The notes under the pieces are model-generated. The model had not been told where the DNA came from. It was given only the letters and a program-made list of their open reading frames with translations, and made no database searches. Positions 1 through 4,196 of a stretch of DNA of 5,447 bases are shown in pieces (position 1 is the stretch's first letter; each line of letters begins with the position of its first letter). The position numbers were made by a program, and so were the translations under genes. The DNA comes from an uncultured Megamonas sp. (lineage in GTDB: Bacteria > Bacillota > Negativicutes > Selenomonadales > Selenomonadaceae), in the NCBI GenBank assembly GCA_900554895.1, contig USIX01000161.1, forward strand, positions 1-5,447. The letters are read 5' to 3'.

Positions 1-40
1 GAGCAGCAGTAATTGCAGAAACAAGAGTTTTTTTAGACAT
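1..40 (-). CDS. 5' end of an exported protein, probably an SLH-domain/OmpM-like outer-membrane protein (partial)
   Basis: Only the first 13 codons (MSKKTLVSAITAA) and one further base lie in the window; the gene continues past the left edge. The ATG at 40-38 is preceded by a very strong ribosome binding site, GAGGAGGAG at 56-48, seven bases upstream, so this is a real start. A short basic N-terminus followed by a small-residue hydrophobic stretch is the beginning of a signal peptide. Very similar openings (KKTLVSA..TA) are typical of the S-layer-homology porin-like OmpM proteins that tether the outer membrane to peptidoglycan in Negativicutes; that assignment is from memory of the family, since no mature domain is visible. 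A promoter and a structured leader of about 130 nt lie just upstream, as expected for an abundant envelope protein. The start and export signal are quite secure; the family is tentative. Confidence 0.6.
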   Translation of the reverse strand, partial: MSKKTLVSAITAA

Positions 41-64
41 AATAAAACTCCTCCTCAAATAAAT

Positions 65-91
65 ATATATTTTGCTCTCAAAAAAACATAT
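65..91 (-). promoter_or_regulatory. AU-rich hairpin in the leader of the exported protein gene
   Basis: In the minus-strand transcript, bases 91-83 (AUAUGUUUU) can pair with 73-65 (AAAAUAUAU) in a nine-pair stem with one G-U pair, leaving a nine-base loop, UUUGAGAGC. It ends about nine bases upstream of the GAGGAGGAG ribosome binding site. It could protect the mRNA 5' region or modulate translation. It matches no riboswitch class I can recognise, and AU-rich stems arise easily by chance here. Confidence 0.3.
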
Positions 92-177
92 CGCTCAGAG
101 ATTTTATTGTGTATGAGTATCCACGTTTCCTCAACTTTTATATCTCTTTGCTCTATTTTTTCTCTTGAGCTGATTAA

Positions 178-206
178 ATAATACCATAATATTTTACAAA
201 ATGCAA
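178..206 (-). promoter_or_regulatory. Extended -10 promoter for the exported protein gene
   Basis: On the minus strand the -35 candidate is TTGCAT (206-201), the spacer is exactly 17 bases, and the -10 is TATTAT (183-178) preceded by TGG (186-184), which forms an extended -10. Transcription would start near 171, giving a leader of roughly 130 nt before the ATG at 40. The -35 matches consensus at only three positions, so the extended -10 probably carries most of the activity. This is the best promoter-like arrangement upstream of the gene. Confidence 0.55.
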
Positions 207-691
207 GTTTTTATGCGATTTATTACCGAATATTACATTATCCTTACAAAATTTTTTTAATGTAAAGCCTTTATTTATAAGGATTTCACGTAAAAATCAC
301 TTTATAAATATTAGTTTCAAAAACAAATATTATCTCGTTGTTTAGTTTTCTTTTAACAACAAAAGAAAACTTCTTTTAACGCTGCACTTGGCAAGCCTTC
401 ATCATTCTTCTATAAATCCAGTCGATAGGTACAACAGTTAGAAACGCTTAGAATTCAGCTCATACCTTCAATTTAATCAACCATACTCTAAATTTAGTTG
501 ACAGCATTATACGCTGCAATCTGTGCTAAAACTTTATCTGTGTCTAGATTTTCACGATAGTCTTAACTATTAAAAAGAAAAATTTTCAGATATGATTTTA
601 ATTTAACTATTTGGGCAAAGCGTGTTTTAAAATGCTATAACTAAAAATTTTTTCTTCAGGTTAAAAAATAATTTTCTTTATCTTTTATACT
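207..691. other. Gene-free AT-rich stretch between the exported protein promoter and the XRE gene terminator
   Basis: No convincing gene is visible on either strand across these roughly 480 bases; every frame is broken by frequent stops. Two things stand out: a perfect 10-base inverted repeat at 345-370, and a less AT-rich block at about 380-560 that has a 22-codon open stretch on the minus strand (562-494) but no start or ribosome binding site. The octamer TTAACTAT occurs at 563-570 and again 40 bases on at 603-610. The stretch may be distant upstream control DNA for the envelope gene or the residue of a decayed gene. Confidence 0.5.
345..370. repeat. Perfect 10-base inverted repeat
   Basis: GTTTTCTTTT at 345-354 is the exact reverse complement of AAAAGAAAAC at 361-370, separated by AACAAC. 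A second overlapping pairing is possible between GTTGTT (337-342) and AACAAC (355-360), so the two stems exclude each other. The motif CTTTTAAC also recurs at 350-357 and 373-380. The stem is AT-rich and no clean T-run follows on either strand, so it is not a typical terminator. It could be a protein-binding site or a small structured RNA element. Confidence 0.45.
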
Positions 692-727
692 AAAAAAGAC
701 TACCTTGAAAATAAGGCAGTCTTTTTT
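692..727 (-). terminator. Rho-independent terminator of the 72-residue XRE gene
   Basis: AAAAAAGACT (692-701) pairs with AGTCTTTTTT (718-727), and CCTT (703-706) pairs with AAGG (713-716), around a six-base loop. Between the two stem parts the minus transcript has a G-U pair, whereas the plus transcript would have an A-C mismatch, which favours the minus strand. It ends in a run of U and starts ten bases past the TAG stop at 739-737. Confidence 0.85.
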
Positions 728-736
728 ACACATTTT

Positions 737-955
737 CTACTTAAAGAAACGATGCGTATCTTTAATAACTACAAGTTCGTCTACTCTAACATCTAAAGCC
801 TTGGCAATCAACGCAATTACATAAAAAGTCGGTTGACGTTTATCGTTTTCAATGAAACTAATCATGGCTGTACTAACACCGGCTTTTTTTGCCAGTTGTT
901 TTTGCGTCATATTTTTTTCATGACGAATTTCTGCAATTATGTATTTTATTGACAT
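737..955 (-). CDS. Small XRE-family helix-turn-helix transcriptional regulator (72 aa)
   Basis: This is a stand-alone HTH_3/XRE DNA-binding domain of the Cro/C1 type, acting on DNA in the cytoplasm. The fold is plain: helix 1 around residues 3-14 (IRHEKN), helix 2 from the TQKQLAKKAGV segment (17-27), the recognition helix STAMISFIE (28-36), then the conserved NDKRQP turn and the final helices ending at VDEL (58-61). No sensor or dimerisation domain follows, so it is a minimal regulator. The ATG at 955 has AAAGGAG (971-965) nine bases upstream. It has its own terminator (692-727) and lies beyond the galU terminator, so it is monocistronic. Its targets cannot be read from the sequence; itself and the neighbouring envelope gene are the simplest candidates. 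It could be an orphan antitoxin-like or phage-derived regulator, but no toxin partner is adjacent. Confidence 0.88.
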   Translation of the reverse strand: MSIKYIIAEIRHEKNMTQKQLAKKAGVSTAMISFIENDKRQPTFYVIALIAKALDVRVDELVVIKDTHRFFK

Positions 956-1081
956 TTTATAACACTCCTTTCTAATTGGTAATGGGACATAATATCCAAT
1001 CGCAAATTAATCAGAGTGTTTGTAATCAACTATTAAACCTCATTATCATATTAAATTTTAAACTTAAACTTAAGCTTATAC

Positions 1082-1110
1082 ATTATACTATAGCACAATC
1101 TATTAAACTA
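1082..1110 (-). promoter_or_regulatory. Candidate promoter for the 72-residue XRE gene
   Basis: On the minus strand a perfect TATAAT (1087-1082) lies 17 bases from a poor -35, TAGTTT (1110-1105), just past the galU terminator. A second candidate nearer the gene is TTAAGT (1073-1068), 17 bases, TATGAT (1050-1045). The second lies inside the run AAGCTTAAGTTTAAGTTTAA, where TTAAGT is repeated in tandem. Either would leave an untranslated leader of roughly 80-120 nt. Neither has a good -35. Confidence 0.35.
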
Positions 1111-1129
1111 TGGTTATTTTCATAAAAAA

Positions 1130-1165
1130 AGTTGCCTGATTTTACTAATTTAAATACAGGCAACT
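1130..1165 (-). terminator. Rho-independent terminator of galU
   Basis: AGTTGCCTG (1130-1138) is perfectly complementary to CAGGCAACT (1157-1165), a nine-pair GC-containing stem. In the minus transcript it is followed by an uninterrupted U run (bases 1130-1124). It starts about ten bases after the galU stop codon at 1177-1175. Confidence 0.92.
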
Positions 1166-1174
1166 CTTCACATA

Positions 1175-2056
1175 TTATAAATCTTTAACAATTTCCTTCA
1201 AATAATCGGCAAACGGCGCAGATAAATCATCACGGCGCAGGGCAAATTCCACAGTTGCTTTCAAAAAGCCCAATTTGTCGCCGACATCATATCTTTTGCC
1301 AGTGAAATTGTAGGCATAGACATTTTCCCGTTTCGCCATAACGCGGAGCGCATCCGTAAGCTGGATTTCGCCGCCTTTGCCCGGTTTCGTATTCTGCAAT
1401 ACTTCAAACACATCCGGCGTAATGATATAACGGCCGAGCACTGCCATCTGGCTCGGTGCTTCTTCAATAGAAGGTTTTTCAATCATATCGTTGACTTTCA
1501 TGAGCTGCTCGTTGATTGTCGGCTCTCCCGCCACAATACCGTAGGAAGAAACTTTTTCCTTCGGCACTTTCTGGCAGCCCAGAATAGTCGCACCCGTCTG
1601 ATTGTACATATCCATCAGCTGTTTTAAAGCCGGAGGCTGCGGAGCCGGATTGTATACGACATCATCGCCCAAAAGCACCGCAAACGGTTCATTATCGACA
1701 AAAGCACGTGCGCACAAAATCGCATCGCCCAAACCGCGCATATGTTTCTGACGAATGTAATGCACATTGATTTCTGAAATCTCCTGCACCATTTTCAAAA
1801 GTTCCGTTTTGCCTTTAGCCTTCAAATCAGCTTCCAAAATCGGCGTACTGTCAAAATGGTCTTCAATGGCACGTTTGGCATGACCGCTGATAATCAAAAT
1901 ATCTTCAATACCGCTCGCCAATGCTTCTTCCACTATGTATTGAATTGTCGGTTTATCCACAATCGGTAACATTTCTTTCGGTGTAGCCTTTGTCGCCGGT
2001 AAAAATCTTGTTCCAAAACCAGCAGCGGGAATAACTGCTTTTCTAATACGTTTCAT
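1175..2056 (-). CDS. galU: UTP-glucose-1-phosphate uridylyltransferase GalU (UDP-glucose pyrophosphorylase)
   Basis: GalU condenses UTP and glucose-1-phosphate into UDP-glucose and pyrophosphate in the cytoplasm, supplying glucosyl and, after oxidation or epimerisation, glucuronosyl and galactosyl donors for envelope polysaccharides. The 293-residue length is typical of bacterial GalU. Visible motifs are the nucleotide-binding loop GFGTRFLPATK (13-23) followed by KEMLPI (27-32), the GLGDAI segment near 108, the metal/sugar motif LLGDDV near 129, IEKPS near 192, and GKGGEIQLTDAL near 227 with the C-terminal GKRYDVGDKLGF. No key residue appears missing. The ATG at 2056 has GGAGG (2068-2064) seven bases upstream, and residues 6-12 (KAVIPAA) open the Rossmann-like fold, which fixes the start. 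It is monocistronic, with two possible promoters upstream and a strong terminator. Base composition is clearly less AT-rich than the flippase, as expected for a core gene. Confidence 0.97.
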   Translation of the reverse strand: MKRIRKAVIPAAGFGTRFLPATKATPKEMLPIVDKPTIQYIVEEALASGIEDILIISGHAKRAIEDHFDSTPILEADLKAKGKTELLKMVQEISEINVHYIRQKHMRGLGDAILCARAFVDNEPFAVLLGDDVVYNPAPQPPALKQLMDMYNQTGATILGCQKVPKEKVSSYGIVAGEPTINEQLMKVNDMIEKPSIEEAPSQMAVLGRYIITPDVFEVLQNTKPGKGGEIQLTDALRVMAKRENVYAYNFTGKRYDVGDKLGFLKATVEFALRRDDLSAPFADYLKEIVKDL

Positions 2057-2125
2057 AAAAAATCCTCCAAAACTAGAAAATATAAATATATTACTTATCT
2101 ATTGTGCCAATCTATTTTTCAAAAC

Positions 2126-2134
2126 ATTATACCA
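2126..2134 (-). promoter_or_regulatory. Proximal extended -10 promoter candidate for galU
   Basis: TGGTATAAT on the minus strand gives a perfect -10 (2131-2126) with an extended TG. No respectable -35 lies 16-18 bases upstream. A start near 2119 would leave a leader of about 60 nt before galU. Confidence 0.4.
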
Positions 2135-2168
2135 ATTAGTTTTATCTCTCTATAATCAGCACAACTAT

Positions 2169-2197
2169 ATTATACCATTATATTCTTAATCTGACTT
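2169..2197 (-). promoter_or_regulatory. Distal extended -10 promoter candidate for galU
   Basis: The same TGGTATAAT nonamer occurs at 2177-2169, 43 bases upstream of the proximal copy. Here it has a half-matching -35, AAGTCA (2197-2192), at a 17-base spacer. Two TAAAAATCC direct repeats 22 bases apart (2198-2206 and 2220-2228) lie directly upstream of the -35. Transcription would start near 2162. Confidence 0.5.
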
Positions 2198-2410
2198 TAA
2201 AAATCCTCTATTTTACTTATAAAAATCCATAAAACTACAATCCTTATAAAATAAAAAAAACCTATAAAAGACAACAACTTTATAAAACATAAAATTAATT
2301 CGCCAAACAATTATTCAATCCCGATATTATAAAAGAAAACGGTATCCATGAAACTTCCGATTTAGTTACCTAAATTCTATCTTCAACTACCGCTTAAAAT
2401 GACAAAGACA
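2198..2410. other. AT-rich spacer upstream of galU
   Basis: Together with the promoters above, this makes up most of the gap between galU and the YvrJ gene. I see no gene in it. TATAAAA occurs four times on the plus strand (2218, 2245, 2263, 2281) at intervals of 27, 18 and 18 bases. One further TATAAT-like box lies at 2331-2326 on the minus strand without a good -35. A 26-codon open stretch on the minus strand near 2375-2300 has no start signal and no family resemblance I recognise. Confidence 0.4.
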
Positions 2411-2438
2411 AAAAGCTCCTACACCAAAGCCGGAGTCC
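2411..2438 (-). terminator. Probable terminator of the sigma/YvrJ operon
   Basis: On the minus strand CTCC (2435-2432) pairs with GGAG (2419-2416). Inner G-U and C-G pairs can extend the stem across a mismatch, and the transcript continues into CUUUUUGUCUUU. It lies about 30 bases past the YvrJ stop. The stem is imperfect, but position and U-run fit a minus-strand terminator. Confidence 0.55.
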
Positions 2439-2467
2439 AAAAATAAAAATTATCATATCATTATCAT

Positions 2468-2614
2468 TCAGCAGTGTTTCTGTTTAATCGCTTCCGTCAA
2501 ATCGCGTATACCGCTATCCAAATCCGCCAGCCTTTTATCCATGCGCACCAGCAGAAAAACGGCAACAACCATCGGAAAACCGTAATTTGCCATGCTTTGC
2601 AACAGATATTCCAT
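2468..2614 (-). CDS. YvrJ-family small membrane peptide (48 aa)
   Basis: Reading 2614 to 2468 gives a 48-residue protein beginning MEYLLQSMANYGFPMVVAVF and ending TEAIKQKHC. Residues 11-23 form a short hydrophobic segment (YGFPMVVAVFLLV), followed by R24 and a charged amphipathic tail. Hydrophobic residues at 25, 29, 32, 36, 39 and 43 follow a perfect 3-4 heptad spacing, so the tail should form a coiled coil. The YGFP..VA.FLLVRM.K.L pattern and length match the YvrJ family (Pfam YvrJ), which is small, membrane-associated and of unknown function. The ATG overlaps the stop of the sigma gene in TAATG, and GGGGCGAGG lies just upstream inside the sigma gene, so translation is probably coupled. The layout, one membrane segment plus a coiled tail, also resembles the BhlA/UviB holin-like peptides, an alternative or related identity. 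It may anchor or regulate the sigma factor; that is inference. Confidence 0.85.
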   Translation of the reverse strand: MEYLLQSMANYGFPMVVAVFLLVRMDKRLADLDSGIRDLTEAIKQKHC

Positions 2615-3174
2615 TAACCTCGCCCCTTTTGCAAATATTTTGTAATAAATTCCATCGCCTTTTTATATGTTTTACTCACAGCCTGTACCGATATATTGAG
2701 CTTTTTCGCCGTCTTTGTCATATTATTCCCGTTCAAAACTATCTCACTGAGCACCAAACGCTGTTTTAATGATAATGCACCGATGACTTTGCGCAAATCA
2801 ATCTTATATACAATTTTTTCTTCTATATTAATATTATCTTCAAATAAATCCATAAATTCTCTTTCCGCATCACTTTCCTTACTGCAGGCAGAAATCTCAT
2901 TCTGCCAGATGCGCAGATACTTTCTGAACAGACTATGTACTTTAGCATAAACTTTCGACTTGGCAAAACCGGCAAACGGCACGCCCAAACTTTCATCATA
3001 CGCCATCACCGCTTCATAAAAACCCAAGCACGCCTCACTGTATGCCTCCTCTTTTATACATCTCAGATGATTTTGACCGGCCGCCCTATGTAACAATCCG
3101 CTGTACTTATTCATCAAAAATATTATCACTTCCTCATCATGGTCCTGTGCTCTTTTAATTAATTCATTTTCCAT
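2614..3174 (-). CDS. Sigma-70 family RNA polymerase sigma factor, region 2 + region 4 type (186 aa)
   Basis: This protein should bind core RNA polymerase and direct it to a special promoter set. Numbered from the ATG at 3174, residues about 20-86 form sigma region 2: the core-binding helix LMNKYSGLLHRAA (20-32), the EEAYSEACLGFYEAVMAYD helix (42-60), then LGVPFAGFAKSKV (63-75), where the -10-contacting helix begins. Residues about 127-181 form region 4, with helix-turn-helix NMTKTAKKLNISVQAVSKTYKKA (151-173) for the -35. An acidic linker (99-119) joins them; regions 1 and 3 are absent. The architecture suits an ECF-like or SigO(YvrI)/TcdR/UviA-like special sigma factor. A GTG at 3222 in the same frame has a G-rich sequence upstream, but it lies inside the terminator hairpin and adds 16 residues unlike a sigma start, so I prefer 3174 despite a weak AGAAAGAAG ribosome binding site. 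YvrJ follows with a one-base overlap. Confidence 0.88.
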   Translation of the reverse strand: MENELIKRAQDHDEEVIIFLMNKYSGLLHRAAGQNHLRCIKEEAYSEACLGFYEAVMAYDESLGVPFAGFAKSKVYAKVHSLFRKYLRIWQNEISACSKESDAEREFMDLFEDNINIEEKIVYKIDLRKVIGALSLKQRLVLSEIVLNGNNMTKTAKKLNISVQAVSKTYKKAMEFITKYLQKGRG

Positions 3175-3211
3175 ACGAAAGACTTCTTTCTTTATTAATC
3201 TATTATAAAAC

Positions 3212-3232
3212 AGGGGATGCACCGCACCCCCT
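3212..3232 (-). terminator. Hairpin terminator or attenuator between the DUF1659 and sigma genes
   Basis: On the minus strand AGGGGGTGC (3232-3224) pairs with GCATCCCCT (3220-3212) around a three-base loop, nine pairs including one G-U. In the plus transcript that pair would be an A-C mismatch. The stem is followed by GUUUUAUAAU, a short U-run. It starts 12 bases after the DUF1659 stop and 38 bases before the sigma ATG, so it should limit read-through from the abundant small-protein genes into the sigma gene. The TATAAT at 3207-3202 just behind it could also be a -10 for the sigma gene, but its -35 position (GGGGTG) is poor. Confidence 0.75.
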
Positions 3233-3244
3233 TTAAATCATTAT

Positions 3245-3466
3245 TTATTCCTGCACAATTTCTGCCAAATCCTCGCGATTGACGCTGCCCAAAGGATATT
3301 TCTGAAGTCCTGCCAGCTTCTGCCCGATGACAAGCACATTATCATCGGAAATCTCCGGATTTATATTGCCGAAACTGCGGCTGCTGTAACTTGCTTTACC
3401 TGTAGTTGTAGTACCTGTCTGCACTTTAACAACAATATTGCACTGCACATTCTTTTTAACTGCCAT
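3245..3466 (-). CDS. DUF1659 family small protein (73 aa)
   Basis: This is a 73-residue cytoplasmic-looking protein with no signal peptide or membrane segment. Two predicted beta strands (CNIVVKVQTG at about 9-18 and GKASYSSRSFGNI at about 23-35), joined by a Thr-rich turn (TTTT, 19-22), are followed by a helix DDNVLVIGQKLAGLQ (41-55), the YPLGSV turn and a short acidic C-terminal tail (REDLAEIVQE). The pattern SFGNI, then an acidic step, then LAGLQ.YPL..V is characteristic of DUF1659, a Firmicutes family without a known function. The ATG at 3466 has AGAGGA (3479-3474) about seven bases upstream. It follows the DUF2922 gene by 23 bases and is surely co-transcribed with it. The hairpin 12 bases after its stop may make it the end of the main transcript. 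Family membership is recognised by eye; I propose no activity. Confidence 0.85.
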   Translation of the reverse strand: MAVKKNVQCNIVVKVQTGTTTTGKASYSSRSFGNINPEISDDNVLVIGQKLAGLQKYPLGSVNREDLAEIVQE

Positions 3467-3489
3467 AATAACATTCCTCTTTCTTTAAA

Positions 3490-3708
3490 TTATTCCAAAA
3501 CAGTCTGCGTAGTAGTAGTAATATACGCCTCTTTAATTGAAGCTGCCGCATGACCGTCTTTTAAAACAGCATTATTATCTATCATCGCCTGCATAGCTTC
3601 ATCAACTTCCGCTTTCGTCAGCTCATCTTTCGGCTCTGTAAGCGTATATTTAAAATCATCGCCGTTATCCATATTAAAAACCATAGTCAGTTTACGTGTA
3701 TCCGCCAT
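3490..3708 (-). CDS. DUF2922 family small protein (72 aa)
   Basis: This is a 72-residue protein with a predicted beta-hairpin (KLTMVFNM at 6-13, then FKYTLTEPKD at 19-28), a helix LTKAEVDEAMQAMIDNN (30-46), and a C-terminal strand rich in threonine (AYITTTTQTVLE, 61-72). The pairing of a strand with a D/E-G turn, the P.ddLT..EV..AM..II segment and the closing A.I...T..VL strand are the marks of DUF2922, a Firmicutes family of unknown function usually found beside DUF1659. The ATG at 3708 has AAAGGAGAG (3724-3716) at good spacing. Both this and the DUF1659 protein are about 72 residues, start strand-strand-helix and carry a TTTT stretch, so they may assemble together; that is inference. A 27-codon reading frame overlaps its first 22 bases. 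Confidence 0.85.
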   Translation of the reverse strand: MADTRKLTMVFNMDNGDDFKYTLTEPKDELTKAEVDEAMQAMIDNNAVLKDGHAAASIKEAYITTTTQTVLE

Positions 3709-3770
3709 TTAAATCTCTCCTTTAATTTTAATAAAAACGCTTCCAAACTTATCCGCCGCCGTTTTTTCAT
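3687..3770 (-). CDS. Possible 27-residue basic leader peptide overlapping the DUF2922 start
   Basis: An ATG at 3770 is preceded by AAGGGAG with eight bases between GGGAG and the ATG, a good ribosome binding site. It opens a 27-codon frame beginning MKKRRRISLEAFLLKLKERF and ending in TGA at 3689-3687. The frame runs through the ribosome binding site and first 22 bases of the DUF2922 gene in another frame, an arrangement that allows translational coupling. The peptide is strongly basic, with an amphipathic stretch at about 9-24. I recognise no family. The frame may be fortuitous, but the ribosome binding site and the absence of any other explanation for it make it worth keeping as a candidate. 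Confidence 0.4.
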   Translation of the reverse strand: MKKRRRISLEAFLLKLKERFKWRIHVN

Positions 3771-3795
3771 CTTTATCACTCCCTTACACTTATCT

Positions 3796-3816
3796 ACTTG
3801 CAAGTTTGAGCTCGAA
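3796..3816. promoter_or_regulatory. Two abutting palindromes upstream of the cassette, candidate operator/promoter
   Basis: ACTTGCAAGT (3796-3805) is a perfect ten-base palindrome, and TTTGAGCTCGAA (3805-3816) is a twelve-base palindrome with one mismatched pair; they share one base. They lie between the XRE terminator and the first possible start of the cassette (3770). TTGAAA occurs on the minus strand at 3822-3817, but no TATAAT-like box follows at 16-18 bases, so a standard promoter is not evident. The site could be an operator or part of a promoter read by the cassette's own sigma factor. Confidence 0.35.
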
Positions 3817-3864
3817 TTTCAACCCTGATAAAAAAATTTTTTCAACTTTTTTCAGGCAAAACAA

Positions 3865-3906
3865 AAAGACAGCCTATTATTCAAAATCACATAATAGACT
3901 GTCTTT
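3865..3906 (-). terminator. Rho-independent terminator of the 80-residue XRE gene
   Basis: Bases 3865-3880 and 3891-3906 form a 16-pair stem: AAAGACAG with CTGTCTTT and CTATTAT with ATAATAG. The single non-Watson-Crick position (3873/3898) is a G-U pair only in the minus transcript. A ten-base loop separates the arms, and the transcript runs on into UUGUUUUG. The stem starts 13 bases after the XRE stop. Confidence 0.88.
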
Positions 3907-3919
3907 CCCTATTTCTGCA

Positions 3920-4162
3920 CTATTGAACATCGCTTTTAGCGTTTTCAAATAGCTTCGAGTGATAAAATTCGCTTAAAGTTATATCAAAACCCGTACATAT
4001 TTTTTTAATGGAACTTATTCTTGGATTTTTACTTTTATTTTCCAAGATACTATTAAGAGTTGAAGGTGGCATATCTGCTTTTATTGCCAAAGCATAAGGA
4101 GTTATATTCTTCTCACGGCACAATTCACAAATCCTGAGACTCAAAGCCTTTATTAAACTCAC
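3920..4162 (-). CDS. XRE-family helix-turn-helix regulator, GTG start (80 aa)
   Basis: This is a compact XRE/Cro-type DNA-binding protein. Residues 1-18 form the first helix (SLIKALSLRICELCREK), NITPYALAIKADM the second, PPSTLNSILENKSKNP (32-47) the recognition helix and conserved turn, and SSIKKICTGFDITLSEF (50-66) the closing helices; a short polar tail follows. Small regulators opening with SL.KALS.RI.ELC are common in AT-rich anaerobic Firmicutes. The frame stays open to 4240, but the GTG at 4162 has AAGGTG seven bases upstream and starts exactly at the usual family N-terminus, whereas the upstream extension covers a promoter-like TATAAT. It ends in its own strong terminator, so it is separate from the cassette that follows. 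It lies 94 bases after the flippase and may be read with it or alone. Its targets are unknown; itself, the polysaccharide genes or the cassette are possible. Confidence 0.82.
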   Translation of the reverse strand: MSLIKALSLRICELCREKNITPYALAIKADMPPSTLNSILENKSKNPRISSIKKICTGFDITLSEFYHSKLFENAKSDVQ

Positions 4163-4196
4163 TTTACAACACCTTGTTTTCCTTTTGATATTTATT

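Noticed and set aside
239..282. Inverted repeat TCCTTA ... TAAGGA and the smaller CCTT/AAGG hairpin as a terminator
   Set aside because: Short AT-rich arms, no gene ending nearby on either strand, and no U-run in the right place.
611..641. Plus-strand promoter TTGGGC ... TGCTATAAC with a possible transcript towards the XRE gene
   Set aside because: The spacer is 19 bases and the only gene downstream is on the other strand; no small RNA end is visible.
623..641. CRISPR-like sequence GTTTTAAAATGCTATAAC
   Set aside because: It occurs once, with no repeated units, spacers or cas genes.
1261..1482. Minus-strand 73-codon frame inside galU
   Set aside because: It lies wholly within galU in another frame, has a composition unlike a protein family and no ribosome binding site; it is a shadow of the real gene.
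2587..2950. Two plus-strand frames opposite the sigma gene (60 and 84 codons)
   Set aside because: Both are antisense to the well-supported sigma factor and show no domain, ribosome binding site or recognisable family.
3175..3222. GTG start at 3222 giving a sigma factor 16 residues longer
   Set aside because: The G-run upstream looks like a ribosome binding site but is part of the terminator stem, and the added residues do not resemble a sigma factor N-terminus; the ATG at 3174 fits the family better.
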